A stretch of DNA of 64,000 nt from Betaproteobacteria bacterium (GTDB taxonomy: Bacteria; Acidobacteriota; Terriglobia; Acidiferrales; UBA7541): positions 44,398 to 108,397 of the forward strand of contig CAJCHZ010000024.1 of NCBI GenBank assembly GCA_903970165.1, in the 5' to 3' direction. Positions 8,258 to 17,500 of the stretch are shown in pieces (position 1 is the first letter of the stretch; the number at the start of each line of letters is the position of its first letter). A program made the translations under genes and the position numbers. Under the pieces are notes generated by a model, which did not search any database, had not been told where the DNA came from, and worked only from the letters and a program-made list of their open reading frames with translations.

Positions 8258-8276
8258 CGGCCGGATAAACCCGCCG

Positions 8277-9287
8277 CTACACGCGCTCCCAGCGGCCGGT
8301 TTCGGCGGAACGGAAGATCGCTTCGATTACCGACATATTTTGTATGGCGTCTTCCAGAGGCACGGGCACATCTCCGTGGCCGCGAATGGCGCGCGAGAAT
8401 GCGTCCCCTTGAAGCATGTACTGATCGCACGCCGTCATGCTCTCCGTGGTGATGCCGCTGCCGAAGATATCGCCCCCATCGTCGATGTGGATGCGGCAGG
8501 GGCGGTCGTTTGGCGCGTTAAAGGGAATTTCGATTTCGATGCGTCCTTTCGTGCCGAGGAATTGCATGCGCTGGTACGGGACGAGTTGCATGCTGCATGT
8601 GAAAATGGCCTGGCCCGAGGGAAAATCGAGGATTGCCGAAACCAGCCGGTCCGTCTTGAATTCCGGATCCCTTTCCACGAGGCCAATCACACGCGAAGGT
8701 TCTTCGCCGAAGATAAAGCGCGACGTGTTGACGGGATAACAACCGATATCCATGAGCCCGCCGCCGCCCCAATCCAAAACATTGCGAATGTTTCCGGCAT
8801 CGCGGTTGAAGTAGCTGAAGAAACCCGCGATGGAGCGCAGATCGCCGATGCGGCCGCTGCGAATCAGCTCGCGCGTGCGCAGCCACTGCGGGTGCGTGCG
8901 TATCATGAAGGCTTCGCCGATTTTCACACCCGTGCGATCGCGCGCATCGAGTAGCGTTTTTGCGTCCGCGACCGAAAGGCCAATGGGTTTTTCGCAGAGG
9001 ACGTGCTTGCCTGCTTCCGCGGCTTTGATGGACCACGGCACATGGAGGTGATTCGGCAGTGGATTGTAGATGGCCTCGATTTCCGGGTCGGCCAAAAGCT
9101 CCTCGTAAGACCAATACGCCTTGGGAATGCGTAACTTGCGAGCGACACTCTCGGCTTTCTTGCCGTCGCGCGACGCAATGGCGACAATTTCGCTCCATTC
9201 GCCCTGCTGCATGCCCGGAATCGTTTTCTTAACGCCAATTCCCGCGGTGCTGAGCACTCCCCACTTCACCTTGTTCGGTTTCGCCAT
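8277..9287 (-). CDS. Gfo/Idh/MocA family oxidoreductase
   Basis: A 336-residue NAD(P)-dependent sugar or inositol dehydrogenase-like enzyme. The Rossmann fold starts with KWGVLSTAGIG. The family signature AGKHVLCEKPIGL carries the catalytic-site EKP lysine. The C-terminal alpha/beta domain includes GGGGLMDIGCYPVNTSRFIFGEEP, whose GCY/Pro-Val region matches the conserved GxHxxD-like helix only in part. No signal peptide. Start ATG at 9287; a ribosome binding site (AGGGAG-like, read from the minus strand) is close upstream. The substrate cannot be assigned. It converges with the MFS transporter. Confidence 0.9.
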   Translation of the reverse strand: MAKPNKVKWGVLSTAGIGVKKTIPGMQQGEWSEIVAIASRDGKKAESVARKLRIPKAYWSYEELLADPEIEAIYNPLPNHLHVPWSIKAAEAGKHVLCEKPIGLSVADAKTLLDARDRTGVKIGEAFMIRTHPQWLRTRELIRSGRIGDLRSIAGFFSYFNRDAGNIRNVLDWGGGGLMDIGCYPVNTSRFIFGEEPSRVIGLVERDPEFKTDRLVSAILDFPSGQAIFTCSMQLVPYQRMQFLGTKGRIEIEIPFNAPNDRPCRIHIDDGGDIFGSGITTESMTACDQYMLQGDAFSRAIRGHGDVPVPLEDAIQNMSVIEAIFRSAETGRWERV

Positions 9288-9393
9288 CTGACTCCCTCTT
9301 GGTTTTCGAGCGCCGCAAAATACTATGAACGATAGCAGCTTGGAAGCTGTATCCTTGCTGCCGTTTCAAACCATTATCGTCGAGGATCACAAA

Positions 9394-9504
9394 ATGTTCA
9401 TTTCAACTCCCAAGGACGGCGCTCGTCTTTTGGTCGGCACCGCGATCATTTTTATGTTTGCCTTCCTGGTTGCCGTCAGCCAGCTGCACGCCGCGGCTGT
9501 ATAA
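9394..9504 (+). pseudogene. signal-peptide segment cut from the esterase by an in-frame TAA
   Basis: ATG at 9394 opens a frame with a charged N-terminus (PKDGAR), a hydrophobic core (AIIFMFAFLVAVSQL) and HAAAV before TAA at 9502-9504. The following esterase is in the same frame and resumes as DQKVHFVFTF after the stop. This looks like the original signal peptide separated by one nonsense codon. Confidence 0.6.
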
Positions 9505-9513
9505 GACCAAAAA

Positions 9514-11178
9514 GTGCATTTCGTTTTTACATTTCCCAAGGCGCCGTCCGGGACGGCTCTCGATGGACGCTTGTTGCTGTTGCTTTCGACCGATCCCTCG
9601 GCGGAGCCGCGGATGCAGATCAATCTTTCCGAGAAGACCCAAATGGTCTTCGGCTTCGATGTGGAGGACATGCAACCCGCTCAAGCCAACGCCGCTGGCC
9701 TAACCGTCGCAGACGATGCATTTTTCGGCTATCCAGTCCGGCATCTTCGGGACGTGCCCCCCGGCGAATATTACGTGCAAGCGGTGCTGCACCGCTACGA
9801 AACATTTCATCGCGCCGATGGCCACACAGTGAAACTCCCGATGGACCGCGGCGAAGGTCAGCACTGGAACCTTGCGCCGGGCAATCTCTACAGCACGCCG
9901 CAGAAAATTGTCCTAGCCGCGGGAGCCGCGCCGATCCGCGTTGTCCTCGACCAGGAAATTCCTGCCATCGGAGCACCGAAAGACACGAAATTTATCCGGC
10001 ACATTCGGATTCAATCAGCACTGCTGACAAAATTCTGGGGCCGGCCGATGTACATCGGCGCTGCCGTCCTCGTTCCGGATGGTTTTGACGAGCATCCGCA
10101 GGCGCATTTTCCGGTGATGATTTTCGAAGATCATTTTGTCGAGGACTTCGAGGGCTTTCGCACAGAACCACCCGATCTGAGCCTTAAGCCGGACTATAGC
10201 GAGCGCTTCCACATTTCCGGCTACAACCGCATCCAGCAGGAAGAAGCGTACAAATTCTACAAGCAGTGGACGGCGCCGAACTTCCCGCGCTACCTGGTGG
10301 TCAAACTCCAGCATGCGAATCCTTACTATGATGATTCCTATGCCGTAAACTCCGCGAATCTAGGCCCTTATGGAGACGCGATCGAAACGGAGTTGATTCC
10401 TGCCATCGAGAAGGCGTTTCGCGGAATCGGACAGGGATGGGCGCGCTTTCTGTACGGCGGGTCCACCGGCGGATGGGAATCCATCGCCGTCCAGATGTTT
10501 TATCCCGACCACTATAACGGCGCGTTTATCGCATGCCCGGACCCGATTGATTTTCATGCATACACGCACGTGGACCTTTACAACCAGAAGAACGCGTTCT
10601 ATCACGAAGGACCACACACGCGCATCGCGCAGCCAGGAATGCGCAACTACCTCGGCCAGACTCTCATTTCCATCGAAGCGAACAATCAATATGAGCTAGC
10701 CCTCGGCTCGCACTCACGCTCGGGAGAACAGTTTGATATCTGGCAAGCCGTGTATTCCCCAACGGGGTCTGACGGCTACCCTGTTCCCATCTTCAACAAA
10801 GAGACTGGAGAGATTGATCACGCCGTTGCCGCTTACTGGAAGGAACACTACGACCTGACCGCCATCCTGCAACGGGACTGGCCTACGCTTGGGCTAAACC
10901 TGCGAGGCAAACTTCATATTTACTGTGGAAGCGCAGACAATTATTTTCTGAACGACGCGGTCTATCTGGCGGAGGATTTTCTGAAAAGCGCGACGAACCC
11001 GCCCTACGAGGGCGAAGTGAAATATGGCGACCGCGCAGAGCATTGCTGGAACGGCGATCCCACCCTGCCCAATTATCTTTCGAGGCTGCATTACAACACG
11101 CAGTATCTGCCAAAGATATTAGAGCGCATTCAGACCACGGCTCCGGCAGGCGCGGATCTGACGAGCTGGCGCTACTGA
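9514..11178 (+). CDS. alpha/beta-hydrolase (putative esterase), signal peptide lost
   Basis: About 554 residues from the first start after the stop (GTG at 9514). A beta-rich N-terminal domain (about 1-170) precedes an alpha/beta-hydrolase domain. The likely nucleophile motif is LYGGSTGGWES, a G-x-S-x-G elbow. A late Asp lies in YCGSADNYFLNDA, and the final His in RAEHCWNGD fits the third triad member. Such proteins are usually exported, and the frame upstream of an in-frame TAA does encode a signal peptide. If the stop is real, the product would stay in the cytoplasm or not be made. Converges with ogt. Fold is well supported; substrate unknown. Confidence 0.75.
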   Translation: MHFVFTFPKAPSGTALDGRLLLLLSTDPSAEPRMQINLSEKTQMVFGFDVEDMQPAQANAAGLTVADDAFFGYPVRHLRDVPPGEYYVQAVLHRYETFHRADGHTVKLPMDRGEGQHWNLAPGNLYSTPQKIVLAAGAAPIRVVLDQEIPAIGAPKDTKFIRHIRIQSALLTKFWGRPMYIGAAVLVPDGFDEHPQAHFPVMIFEDHFVEDFEGFRTEPPDLSLKPDYSERFHISGYNRIQQEEAYKFYKQWTAPNFPRYLVVKLQHANPYYDDSYAVNSANLGPYGDAIETELIPAIEKAFRGIGQGWARFLYGGSTGGWESIAVQMFYPDHYNGAFIACPDPIDFHAYTHVDLYNQKNAFYHEGPHTRIAQPGMRNYLGQTLISIEANNQYELALGSHSRSGEQFDIWQAVYSPTGSDGYPVPIFNKETGEIDHAVAAYWKEHYDLTAILQRDWPTLGLNLRGKLHIYCGSADNYFLNDAVYLAEDFLKSATNPPYEGEVKYGDRAEHCWNGDPTLPNYLSRLHYNTQYLPKILERIQTTAPAGADLTSWRY

Positions 11179-11258
11179 ATTCGGTTGGGAATAAAGCGAA
11201 TCGATCTGACGCTGGGTAGAGCCGACCTGTCACAGAGTAGTCTTTTCAGAGTGTCTTT

Positions 11259-11750
11259 TCACAGCAAGCTTAATTGATTGCTTTCCAGTGCGAGCAGTTT
11301 CTTCTTGAGCGGGATGCCGCCGCCAAATCCCGTTAAGTCGCCGTTGCTGCCGATGACGCGATGGCACGGAATGATGATGGGAATGGGATTGGAGCCGTTC
11401 GCGAGGCCGACCGCGCGAGACGCTTCCGGTTTCCCGATGCGCTTTGCTAGTTGTCCATAGCTCACCGTTTCGCCGTAAGGAATCTTTTGCAGATTGCGCC
11501 AGACGAGCATCTGAAATTCCGTGCCATCCAGGACGAATGGCAGGTCGAACTCTTTCCGCTTTCCTTCGAAATAGGCTTGCAACTGCCGAATTACTTCATT
11601 GAACGGGGCCTTGTCCTCAACCCAATCGCGCTGTGGCGATTTTGGCCGTCTGCCGCTTGCGAAGTGCACGAGGCGAAGACCGTTCTCGTCCCCGGCCAGG
11701 AGCAATGGGCCGATAGGACTCTTCATGGTGGTGTGGAATGTCGTACTCAT
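11259..11750 (-). CDS. ogt: methylated-DNA--protein-cysteine methyltransferase
   Basis: Repairs O6-alkylguanine by moving the alkyl group to its own cysteine. The 163-residue length is typical. The active-site motif PCHRV occurs in IPIIIPCHRVIGSNGDLTGF, with the acceptor Cys in PCHRV. Other landmarks are PYGETVSYGQLAKRIG (helix-turn-helix and Arg-finger region), ASRAVGLANGSNP, and GGGIPLKKKLLALE at the end. Start ATG at 11750 without a clear ribosome binding site. Upstream on the same strand, 47 bases away, is the peptide deformylase gene, so the two may be co-transcribed. Confidence 0.95.
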   Translation of the reverse strand: MSTTFHTTMKSPIGPLLLAGDENGLRLVHFASGRRPKSPQRDWVEDKAPFNEVIRQLQAYFEGKRKEFDLPFVLDGTEFQMLVWRNLQKIPYGETVSYGQLAKRIGKPEASRAVGLANGSNPIPIIIPCHRVIGSNGDLTGFGGGIPLKKKLLALESNQLSLL

Positions 11751-11797
11751 TTAAAAATCTCGTTCCGCGTCTCCACCCTGCTGGGCCCTCCCGGGCC

Positions 11798-12361
11798 CTA
11801 GTGCGCCGCCCTACCATCCGCTGTGGCTGTCGCGTAAGGACTCTGCGACCGATAGCGTTTCTCGAACTCTTCTCGCGTGCATAAGGTGCGAATGTCGGTG
11901 ATGCGGTCGACGGCAAGAATACCATCGAGATGATCGATCTCGTGCTGCAATAGCTCCGAGAGATCGCGTTCTTCGCCGGCACGGACGGTGTGCCAGTCGC
12001 CGTGCAAATCCTGGTAGCGTGCAGCAATCTCGCGGTGCCTTTCCACCTGCATGAAAATAGAGAGAAAGCTCAGGCAGGCATCCCAGACGACCATTTTATC
12101 GGTGCTGCGCTCGATAATCTCCGGATTCACAAACGGCCAGGGCGTAGCCCCGGGCAATTGCAAAAATATGACGCGGAGATTCACTCCAATTTGGGGAGCG
12201 GCAATGGCCCGGCCATAACCGGTGGTTCTTCTCCAGTGAGCCAGAGTGTCGGCAAGATCCGCAACGACTTCGCGAACCTCCGGAGCGCCGGGATCCTCGA
12301 CCGGCCGCGCAATTTCCCGGAGGCCGGGGTCGCCCAGTTGTAAAATCGTCCGAATCGCCAT
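11798..12361 (-). CDS. def: peptide deformylase, divergent subfamily
   Basis: Removes the N-formyl group from nascent proteins, using a metal ion. The 187-residue protein has all three family motifs: motif I GYGRAIAAPQIG; motif II with the Cys ligand as WDACLSF instead of EGCLS; motif III QHEIDH with the two His ligands and catalytic Glu. The changed motif II and the tail ending in ATADGRAAH indicate a side branch of the family rather than the housekeeping enzyme. ATG at 12361 is chosen because GAAAGG lies about nine bases upstream; a GTG three codons earlier would overlap it. It probably shares a transcript with ogt. Confidence 0.88.
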   Translation of the reverse strand: MAIRTILQLGDPGLREIARPVEDPGAPEVREVVADLADTLAHWRRTTGYGRAIAAPQIGVNLRVIFLQLPGATPWPFVNPEIIERSTDKMVVWDACLSFLSIFMQVERHREIAARYQDLHGDWHTVRAGEERDLSELLQHEIDHLDGILAVDRITDIRTLCTREEFEKRYRSQSPYATATADGRAAH

Positions 12362-12492
12362 CCGATGCACCCTTTCTATCCGAACTTGATTCTAACCTGT
12401 CGTTGGTCCGAATCCAGCTTTCTCAGGAAAATCGGAAAATTCACTTGAGGTTAAACTCCACGTAATGTTACAGTTTGCGGGTCTGAGGGGAC

Positions 12493-12509
12493 GCGAAAGC
12501 GACTTTCGC
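12493..12509 (+). other. short perfect hairpin in the pilin leader
   Basis: GCGAAAG and CTTTCGC pair perfectly around a three-base loop, 39 bases before the pilin ATG. No T-run follows, so it is not an intrinsic terminator. It may be part of a leader structure. Confidence 0.4.
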
Positions 12510-12547
12510 AGCGTGGCCAGCCGCAAAGAGCGTTGTTGGGGACATTC

Positions 12548-13021
12548 ATGAAAAAAGAGACCGGTTTCTCGCTGATCGAGTTGCTCATCGTCGTCGCCAT
12601 AATCCTGATAATTTCTGCCATCGCAATCCCCAACTATCTCAGGTCGCGCATGCAAGCCAATGAAGCTTCCGCGGTTGGCTCCGTGCGCATGATCAACACA
12701 GCGGCGGTCAGTTATTCTTCAACCTACGTGGACGTTGGCTTTCCCACTGCTATGAGCAACATGGGCGGCGCAAATCCGTGCTCTGCCAGCACCACCACGG
12801 CGTGCCTTCTGGATGATACGCTCTCGCAGGGAACCAAGAGCGGCTACTTCTTCACCTGGACAGGAGACGGCGCGACGCCGTCCGTCGCCTACACGCTGAC
12901 GGCAACGCCTCTCGTGGTGGGAAGTTCGGGGCAGCGGATGTTCTGCACCGATCAAGTGGGCGTCATTCGCTTCGACTCATCCGGCGCAGGCTGCACTGCG
13001 GCAAGCGCTCCAGTCCAATAG
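12548..13021 (+). CDS. type IV pilin-like (prepilin) protein
   Basis: 157 residues. A short basic leader MKKETG is followed by FSLIELLIVVAIILIISAIAIPNYL, where the prepilin peptidase cuts between Gly and Phe and Glu5 of the mature protein is conserved. The rest is a globular domain with four Cys (one pair in NPCSASTTTAC, others near MFCTDQ and GAGCTA) that could form disulfide loops. The ATG at 12548 has GGGG close by. It stands apart from the pilMNOPQ genes 28 kb away, and probably is a major or minor pilin assembled by that machine. Ends three bases from the convergent aminopeptidase gene. Confidence 0.92.
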   Translation: MKKETGFSLIELLIVVAIILIISAIAIPNYLRSRMQANEASAVGSVRMINTAAVSYSSTYVDVGFPTAMSNMGGANPCSASTTTACLLDDTLSQGTKSGYFFTWTGDGATPSVAYTLTATPLVVGSSGQRMFCTDQVGVIRFDSSGAGCTAASAPVQ

Positions 13022-13024
13022 CCG

Positions 13025-15805
13025 TCAACGCTCCAAGACATCCTTGTAGGCGTTCAGTGCGATCTTCTTCGGTTGCTTATCCAGAGTAAAGTCCATCGTC
13101 CTCGTGGAATTGCCAATGACCTCAGCCTGGCCGATGCGGGTCATTCCATTGCCATAATCGGCGAACATCGGTACGAACATCACGAAGTGCTCATCCACTT
13201 CGCTTTGCGTAACCTCTGCATGCACTTTGATTTTTCCTTCTTCGGCCGGCTTCATGTCGTATTTGAAGCTATACCGCGGAACCTGTGTTCCGTACACCCA
13301 CTCGTTGAAAAACCAGTCCATGCGTCCCTTCTGAATGTCTATCTGCTTGGTTAAATGTTTTTCCACGATAGCCTTGAACGATTCGGTCGAAGCCGGGGCG
13401 TTCCGATGGCTGTCCATAAAATCGTGCATCATGTCCATGAAAACCTGATCGCGGTTACCGGACGTCGCGGCGTCGTCCCACATCAGGGAGCGCAGCATCA
13501 GCAGCACATACGCGCCCTTGGAATAGGTCACGCCCTGGTATGCCCGTGGGGACTTAGGCGAAATCAACCGCAAACCCAGCCACAGCGGGCCGGCGTCGTT
13601 TGGAGAAATGCCGTAATTATTTTTTTCGAGGATGCGCTTTCGCTGCCGTTCCCAGAAATCGAGGTAGTCTTTTCGCCAGTTTCCCGGCATGGCCTGCTGC
13701 AGGAACAATCCCGCGGCAAATTCGGCGAACCCTTCCGAGAGCCATTGGTCATGATAAGAAGCCCATCCCACGGCGTGCCCGAACCACTGATGCGCGACCT
13801 CGTGCGGCGTCACTTCCTGCACGAAGCCGTCGAACTTCGCATCGATTCCGCCGAACAGCATCCATCTTTGCGTCGAGTCGATGTACGCCGAAATCGGCAA
13901 GTACACCAAATTCGGCCACGATTGTCCGAAATTGAAGTTTGGTTGTTCGGTTATGTAGACATTCTCGTAGGGGCCTTTGCCAAAATACAGGGTACACACC
14001 TGCATCTGGGCGCGCGCCTGGTCCAGCGCGTACTTGGTCATCGCGGAGGGGGCCATGGAAGCGAGGAACGCACTGTGTTCATACGGCTTCAAGCTATCCG
14101 GCAATTCCGTCAAGTAGTACCCGGAAATTTCGTAGTGCGTGATGGTGTCGGGAAAATCCATCTTTTTGTACTCGCCAATATTGAAGCCCGCGGTAGCCAC
14201 CGGCACTGGCGTCACCCAGTGCGTAACCGCGAAACCTTCCTCGGTTGTTTGCCCGACCAGCTTGCCGACGCTAATCACGGTGTCGGCATGCGGGACCTTA
14301 AAGGTGAGGTCATACAGGACTTTTTCTCCGAAACCATTGACGTTCGGATACCATGACTCCCGCGCGCCTACATAAAAGCTCCCGTTTCCTGCGTTGTAGA
14401 GGACCTTGTCGCCCTGGTACTCCACAATGATCGAATGGTCTTGCCCCAGCGGCGGAGCCTCGTCGAGCACGGCGTAGAACGATCCGTCCCCTTTTCGATT
14501 TTCCTGGATGAAATGGACATCGCGGCCGTTCTGGTCGGTGACGCGCGTGACACGAAGGTTGGGCAGAAGTCCGAATTTGATAACGCGTTCGCCGGCGATG
14601 AGCGGTTCCAGAGTAATCGTCGCGCGGCTGAAGAGGTGGTCGTTCTTCGCGATAACCGTCTCAATGTTGTAGCGCTTCGTTGCAAAAAGCCGCCTGTCCT
14701 CGCGAGAGTTGGCGGTGCCCGCCTTGATCTCGGAAAGCAAATGATCGGAGTACCAGACGCCATCGTTCATCCCGCCGCCGTCCATGTTGATGAGGGCAAC
14801 TTCCTCCGGCGAATCCAGTTGCTGCAAGGCCCCGACACGCGTGCGGATAAAAAAGCGTACGTCCTTGTGCTGCGCTCCATGCATGTAGGCGTTAATGAAC
14901 AAAGGATGGCCGGGATTGTAGACAGCGGCGAGCATGTCCGCGTCCACGTTGTCGATCGTTTCGCCCTGCAAGATCGCTTCCGTGAAGCCTTCCGGGATTT
15001 CATTGCGGTGGCGGAGTTTGTCTTTCCAGTGCCGCAAAACGGCGTCCGCTTCGGCCGGCGTTTCCGTCTTCGCGCCAAAAGCAGCCTGGACTCGTGGGTA
15101 GAGCTGGCCCGTGAATCGAAACACCACGTCCGAAAAATCTTCCTCGGCGGTTGGCCCACCTGAACGCCGAGTCATCTCCGCCGTGTCAATTCCGGGAGGG
15201 GGCTTAAGCGTGAAGTGTCCCTGGCCAACAAAAATAGCGCCAATCACAGTATTGTTGACAGGCGCGAGCAGAGTGATCGTGCCCGATTTAAACACGAAGC
15301 GGCCGACATCCAGGGTCATCGTGTAGTTTTCCACGCGATACGAGTCGCCGAGGCCGATGTCCCGCAATTGGCGGTAAGCGGGATCCGAGTTTGCGTATGC
15401 CAAGCTCTTGTCGGTGACGGTGACGCTGGTTTGCTGCGTGGCAATCTTCAAACTGATGGCGATGTCTGCGGTTCCGCTGAACTCCACTGTGGTTTCAAAG
15501 TTGTCGAAACCGTCTTTCGAAACCTTGATGGAATATTTTCCCGCGGGCAGATTAGGGGCGCTGAACTTTCCGGTTTGATCCGTCGTGACCACAACGAGCG
15601 GCGCCGCGGCTCCCCCGCTAATTTCCACGCGCGCGCCGGCAACAACTCCACCAGATGAATCCTTTACCGTCCCAGAAAGCGTATCGGCGCGGGCCGTAGA
15701 GGCGAGGCCAGAACCAAGCAGCGCCAGCATCACCGTGCAAAGGAAAGGTATCAACAGAACGGAACATCGCCCGAATCGCCGGCTTTGCTGAACGTTGCAT
15801 ATCAT
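13025..15805 (-). CDS. M1-family zinc aminopeptidase with N-terminal carboxypeptidase-regulatory-like domain
   Basis: A 926-residue exported protein. A signal peptide or anchor helix lies near residues 15-40. A carboxypeptidase-regulatory-like beta-sandwich follows at about 41-118 (SGTVKDSSGGVVAGARVEI, NLPAGKYSIKVSKDGF). The M1 domain is in the C-terminal half: zinc motif HEVAHQWFGHAVGW with the third ligand in WLSEGFAEF, preceded by a region where the usual GxMEN is not clearly seen. A proline-poor C-terminal domain closes the protein. It probably trims peptides in the periplasm or on the outer membrane. The start ATG at 15805 gives a reasonable signal sequence. Single gene, convergent with the pilin. 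Confidence 0.85.
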   Translation of the reverse strand: MICNVQQSRRFGRCSVLLIPFLCTVMLALLGSGLASTARADTLSGTVKDSSGGVVAGARVEISGGAAAPLVVVTTDQTGKFSAPNLPAGKYSIKVSKDGFDNFETTVEFSGTADIAISLKIATQQTSVTVTDKSLAYANSDPAYRQLRDIGLGDSYRVENYTMTLDVGRFVFKSGTITLLAPVNNTVIGAIFVGQGHFTLKPPPGIDTAEMTRRSGGPTAEEDFSDVVFRFTGQLYPRVQAAFGAKTETPAEADAVLRHWKDKLRHRNEIPEGFTEAILQGETIDNVDADMLAAVYNPGHPLFINAYMHGAQHKDVRFFIRTRVGALQQLDSPEEVALINMDGGGMNDGVWYSDHLLSEIKAGTANSREDRRLFATKRYNIETVIAKNDHLFSRATITLEPLIAGERVIKFGLLPNLRVTRVTDQNGRDVHFIQENRKGDGSFYAVLDEAPPLGQDHSIIVEYQGDKVLYNAGNGSFYVGARESWYPNVNGFGEKVLYDLTFKVPHADTVISVGKLVGQTTEEGFAVTHWVTPVPVATAGFNIGEYKKMDFPDTITHYEISGYYLTELPDSLKPYEHSAFLASMAPSAMTKYALDQARAQMQVCTLYFGKGPYENVYITEQPNFNFGQSWPNLVYLPISAYIDSTQRWMLFGGIDAKFDGFVQEVTPHEVAHQWFGHAVGWASYHDQWLSEGFAEFAAGLFLQQAMPGNWRKDYLDFWERQRKRILEKNNYGISPNDAGPLWLGLRLISPKSPRAYQGVTYSKGAYVLLMLRSLMWDDAATSGNRDQVFMDMMHDFMDSHRNAPASTESFKAIVEKHLTKQIDIQKGRMDWFFNEWVYGTQVPRYSFKYDMKPAEEGKIKVHAEVTQSEVDEHFVMFVPMFADYGNGMTRIGQAEVIGNSTRTMDFTLDKQPKKIALNAYKDVLER

Positions 15806-15998
15806 AGACCCTAACTTTACTACAAAACGACGTTACATCGCCGTAGTGGATACACGAAAACACTCGGCTCGATACACGATTACCTCAATTGTTCGCAGAG
15901 CGGTCTGGAATTCTAATGGTGTTCGGAGGGTGAGCCCCCGCCGCATTCAGCAAGGTGCCTTGGATGGTGCTGAATTTCAGACAGCGGGCGAAAACATC

Positions 15999-16151
15999 AT
16001 GCTAACCATTCTCGTTGTCGTTTTGCTTTTGATGGCTTTGGGCGCACTGCCAACATGGCCCCACAGCAAGAGCTGGGGATACTACCCCAGCGGCGGGCTT
16101 GGCTTGGTTGTCCTGATCTTGGTGATTTTATTGCTCATGGGCCAAATCTAA
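15999..16151 (+). CDS. DUF3309-type small membrane protein
   Basis: 50 residues: a first hydrophobic helix (LTILVVVLLLMALGAL), a short central loop PTWPHSKSWGYYPSGG and a second helix (LGLVVLILVILLLMGQI). The layout, and especially the W-G-Y-Y-P-S-G-G loop, matches the DUF3309 family of tiny two-helix proteins. Function is unknown. Start ATG at 15999; the frame is open upstream but without coding character. Confidence 0.85.
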   Translation: MLTILVVVLLLMALGALPTWPHSKSWGYYPSGGLGLVVLILVILLLMGQI

Positions 16152-16280
16152 GCACGCCATGCAGCCTGCATTTGCCTGCGCTTTTCCCATCACTTGTCCT
16201 ACAAGAAGCACTGTATGGACCAACTGTTTGCCATTGTTTAAAACATAGGTCACTGGAAACGGTTTCATGGGGGATTTAAA

Positions 16281-16490
16281 TTGCCCACGCCAGCTCAGCT
16301 TCCGATAACTCGGATCCACACTCACGCCACATGCTGCCCGTCTTGTGGCAACCATCACTTCTGGCGGTCCCGTCCGCGGGGTGTGATGGAACGCTTCCTT
16401 CTGCCGGTGGTGCAAGTCCGGCCGTATCGTTGTACGCGTTGTTACGACCGATTCTATAGCCGGAAAGCCGCCGAGCGAGGGTCCAGATAA
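16281..16490 (+). CDS. small zinc-ribbon-like protein
   Basis: About 69 residues with two CxxC pairs: CCPSCG near residue 20 and CTRC near residue 53. Between them are basic residues and a hydrophobic helix (VMERFLLPVVQVRPYRC). This layout is common in small acidobacterial proteins and suggests a zinc ribbon beside a short membrane or amphipathic helix. The frame opens with TTG at 16281. Function unknown. Confidence 0.6.
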   Translation: MPTPAQLPITRIHTHATCCPSCGNHHFWRSRPRGVMERFLLPVVQVRPYRCTRCYDRFYSRKAAERGSR

Positions 16491-16573
16491 ATCCGCTATC
16501 TTGCGGAGGAAGCGCAAAAGGTGCCTAGTGCGCCCGTACGTTTCATGGGTTTATCCCTGGCGGCAGTTATGGT

Positions 16574-16834
16574 TTAGACGGAGGGAGTCAGCATTTTACT
16601 TTTGAGCGGCTCCTTTTGGCGTCCCGCCCTGAGGGCCATGAATTTGGCACAGCGGGGGCAGTCTTGGCCTTTCTTCTGGATATCGTATTGCTCTCCCGGC
16701 TGTACGAGCCTTGTAGCGGCCAGTTCAGCGGCAGAAAGGTTGGGGAAGCACTCCCAATCCAGATTATCGTTGGACCATAGAATGTGGTAGTGAACAGCCT
16801 GTGGAAAATCATCCCAAGCGACTTGAATAGACAT
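16574..16834 (-). CDS. hypothetical protein, 86 residues
   Basis: The ATG at 16834 follows AAGGAAAAT, a usable ribosome binding site, so it is preferred over the ATG at 16864. The protein begins with SIQVAWDDFPQAVHYHILW and contains a CPRC pair near the end (QDCPRCAKFMAL), with acidic and aromatic residues between. The family is not recognised. It is divergent from the next gene region and has no operon partner. Confidence 0.45.
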   Translation of the reverse strand: MSIQVAWDDFPQAVHYHILWSNDNLDWECFPNLSAAELAATRLVQPGEQYDIQKKGQDCPRCAKFMALRAGRQKEPLKSKMLTPSV

Positions 16835-17098
16835 ATTTTCCTTCCTTTGCGCATGGCTTCGCAAATAAGCATAAAAAAGAGATAGACGATCGAGTTGACA
16901 CTGGAGCTATGCGTAGTACCGAACGGTGCGAGTCTACGAGAATCCGTTCTCGGCAATCTGTTCAATCTTGCACACACATATGAGCGGCTCATATTGACCC
17001 CAGAGCGACGAAAACGGTCCGTGGTTCTCAGGCCTGAACCAACACAGGTCCTTGTTCTTGCCGGAGTCGCCTCCAGCATTCTTGTTTATAATCAACAA

Positions 17099-17500
17099 AT
17101 GGGCTTTTCGTTTGAGGTTGATGATGAGCAGAAGACCGCTCGTTGGTCTCTGACTGGCGAAGTCACGGACGCTTCGTTCCGCGAAAGCCTTCGGATTGTA
17201 AACGGGATTTTAGTCGGGCTAGACCTGAGGGGCGGCATCATTGATTTCACGGGAGCCACATCCTTCGGCGTGTCGGAAGATTCCCTAACACAACTTGCAC
17301 GAACGAACCCCGTTTTGCCTCGCGAAATGCTGCGGCTGATCGTAGCTCCCGAGGACCATGCTTTTCGAATGTCGCGAACATTCGTCGAAGTGAGCGAGGT
17401 AGCACGGCCAAATATCTTCGTGGTCCGTTCTATTGACGCGGCGAATCACATGCTTGGCATCCGGTCGCCACAATATAGAGTGCTGGCTTCATCGGATTAA
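17099..17500 (+). CDS. hypothetical STAS-like protein
   Basis: About 133 residues from ATG at 17099. The order of strands and helices (FSFEVDDEQKTARWSLTGEVTDASF, then LRGGIIDFTGATSFGVSEDSL, then MLRLIVAPEDHAFRMSR) recalls the SpoIIAA/STAS or related UPF folds often found in regulatory proteins. The similarity is structural guesswork from the pattern and not a motif match. No membrane segment or signal peptide. The frame is open upstream to 16895 without coding character. Confidence 0.5.
   Translation: MGFSFEVDDEQKTARWSLTGEVTDASFRESLRIVNGILVGLDLRGGIIDFTGATSFGVSEDSLTQLARTNPVLPREMLRLIVAPEDHAFRMSRTFVEVSEVARPNIFVVRSIDAANHMLGIRSPQYRVLASSD

Noticed and set aside
8148..8954. A 268-codon plus-strand frame across the Gfo/Idh region.
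   Set aside because: It is antisense to a clear Gfo/Idh gene and starts in the A-rich stretch; the peptide has no family character.
12430..12547. Cyclic-di-GMP (GEMM) riboswitch before the pilin-like gene.
   Set aside because: GCAAAG-like words and a hairpin are present, but the conserved GGCAAACC and GACGCAAAGC blocks in the right order are absent.
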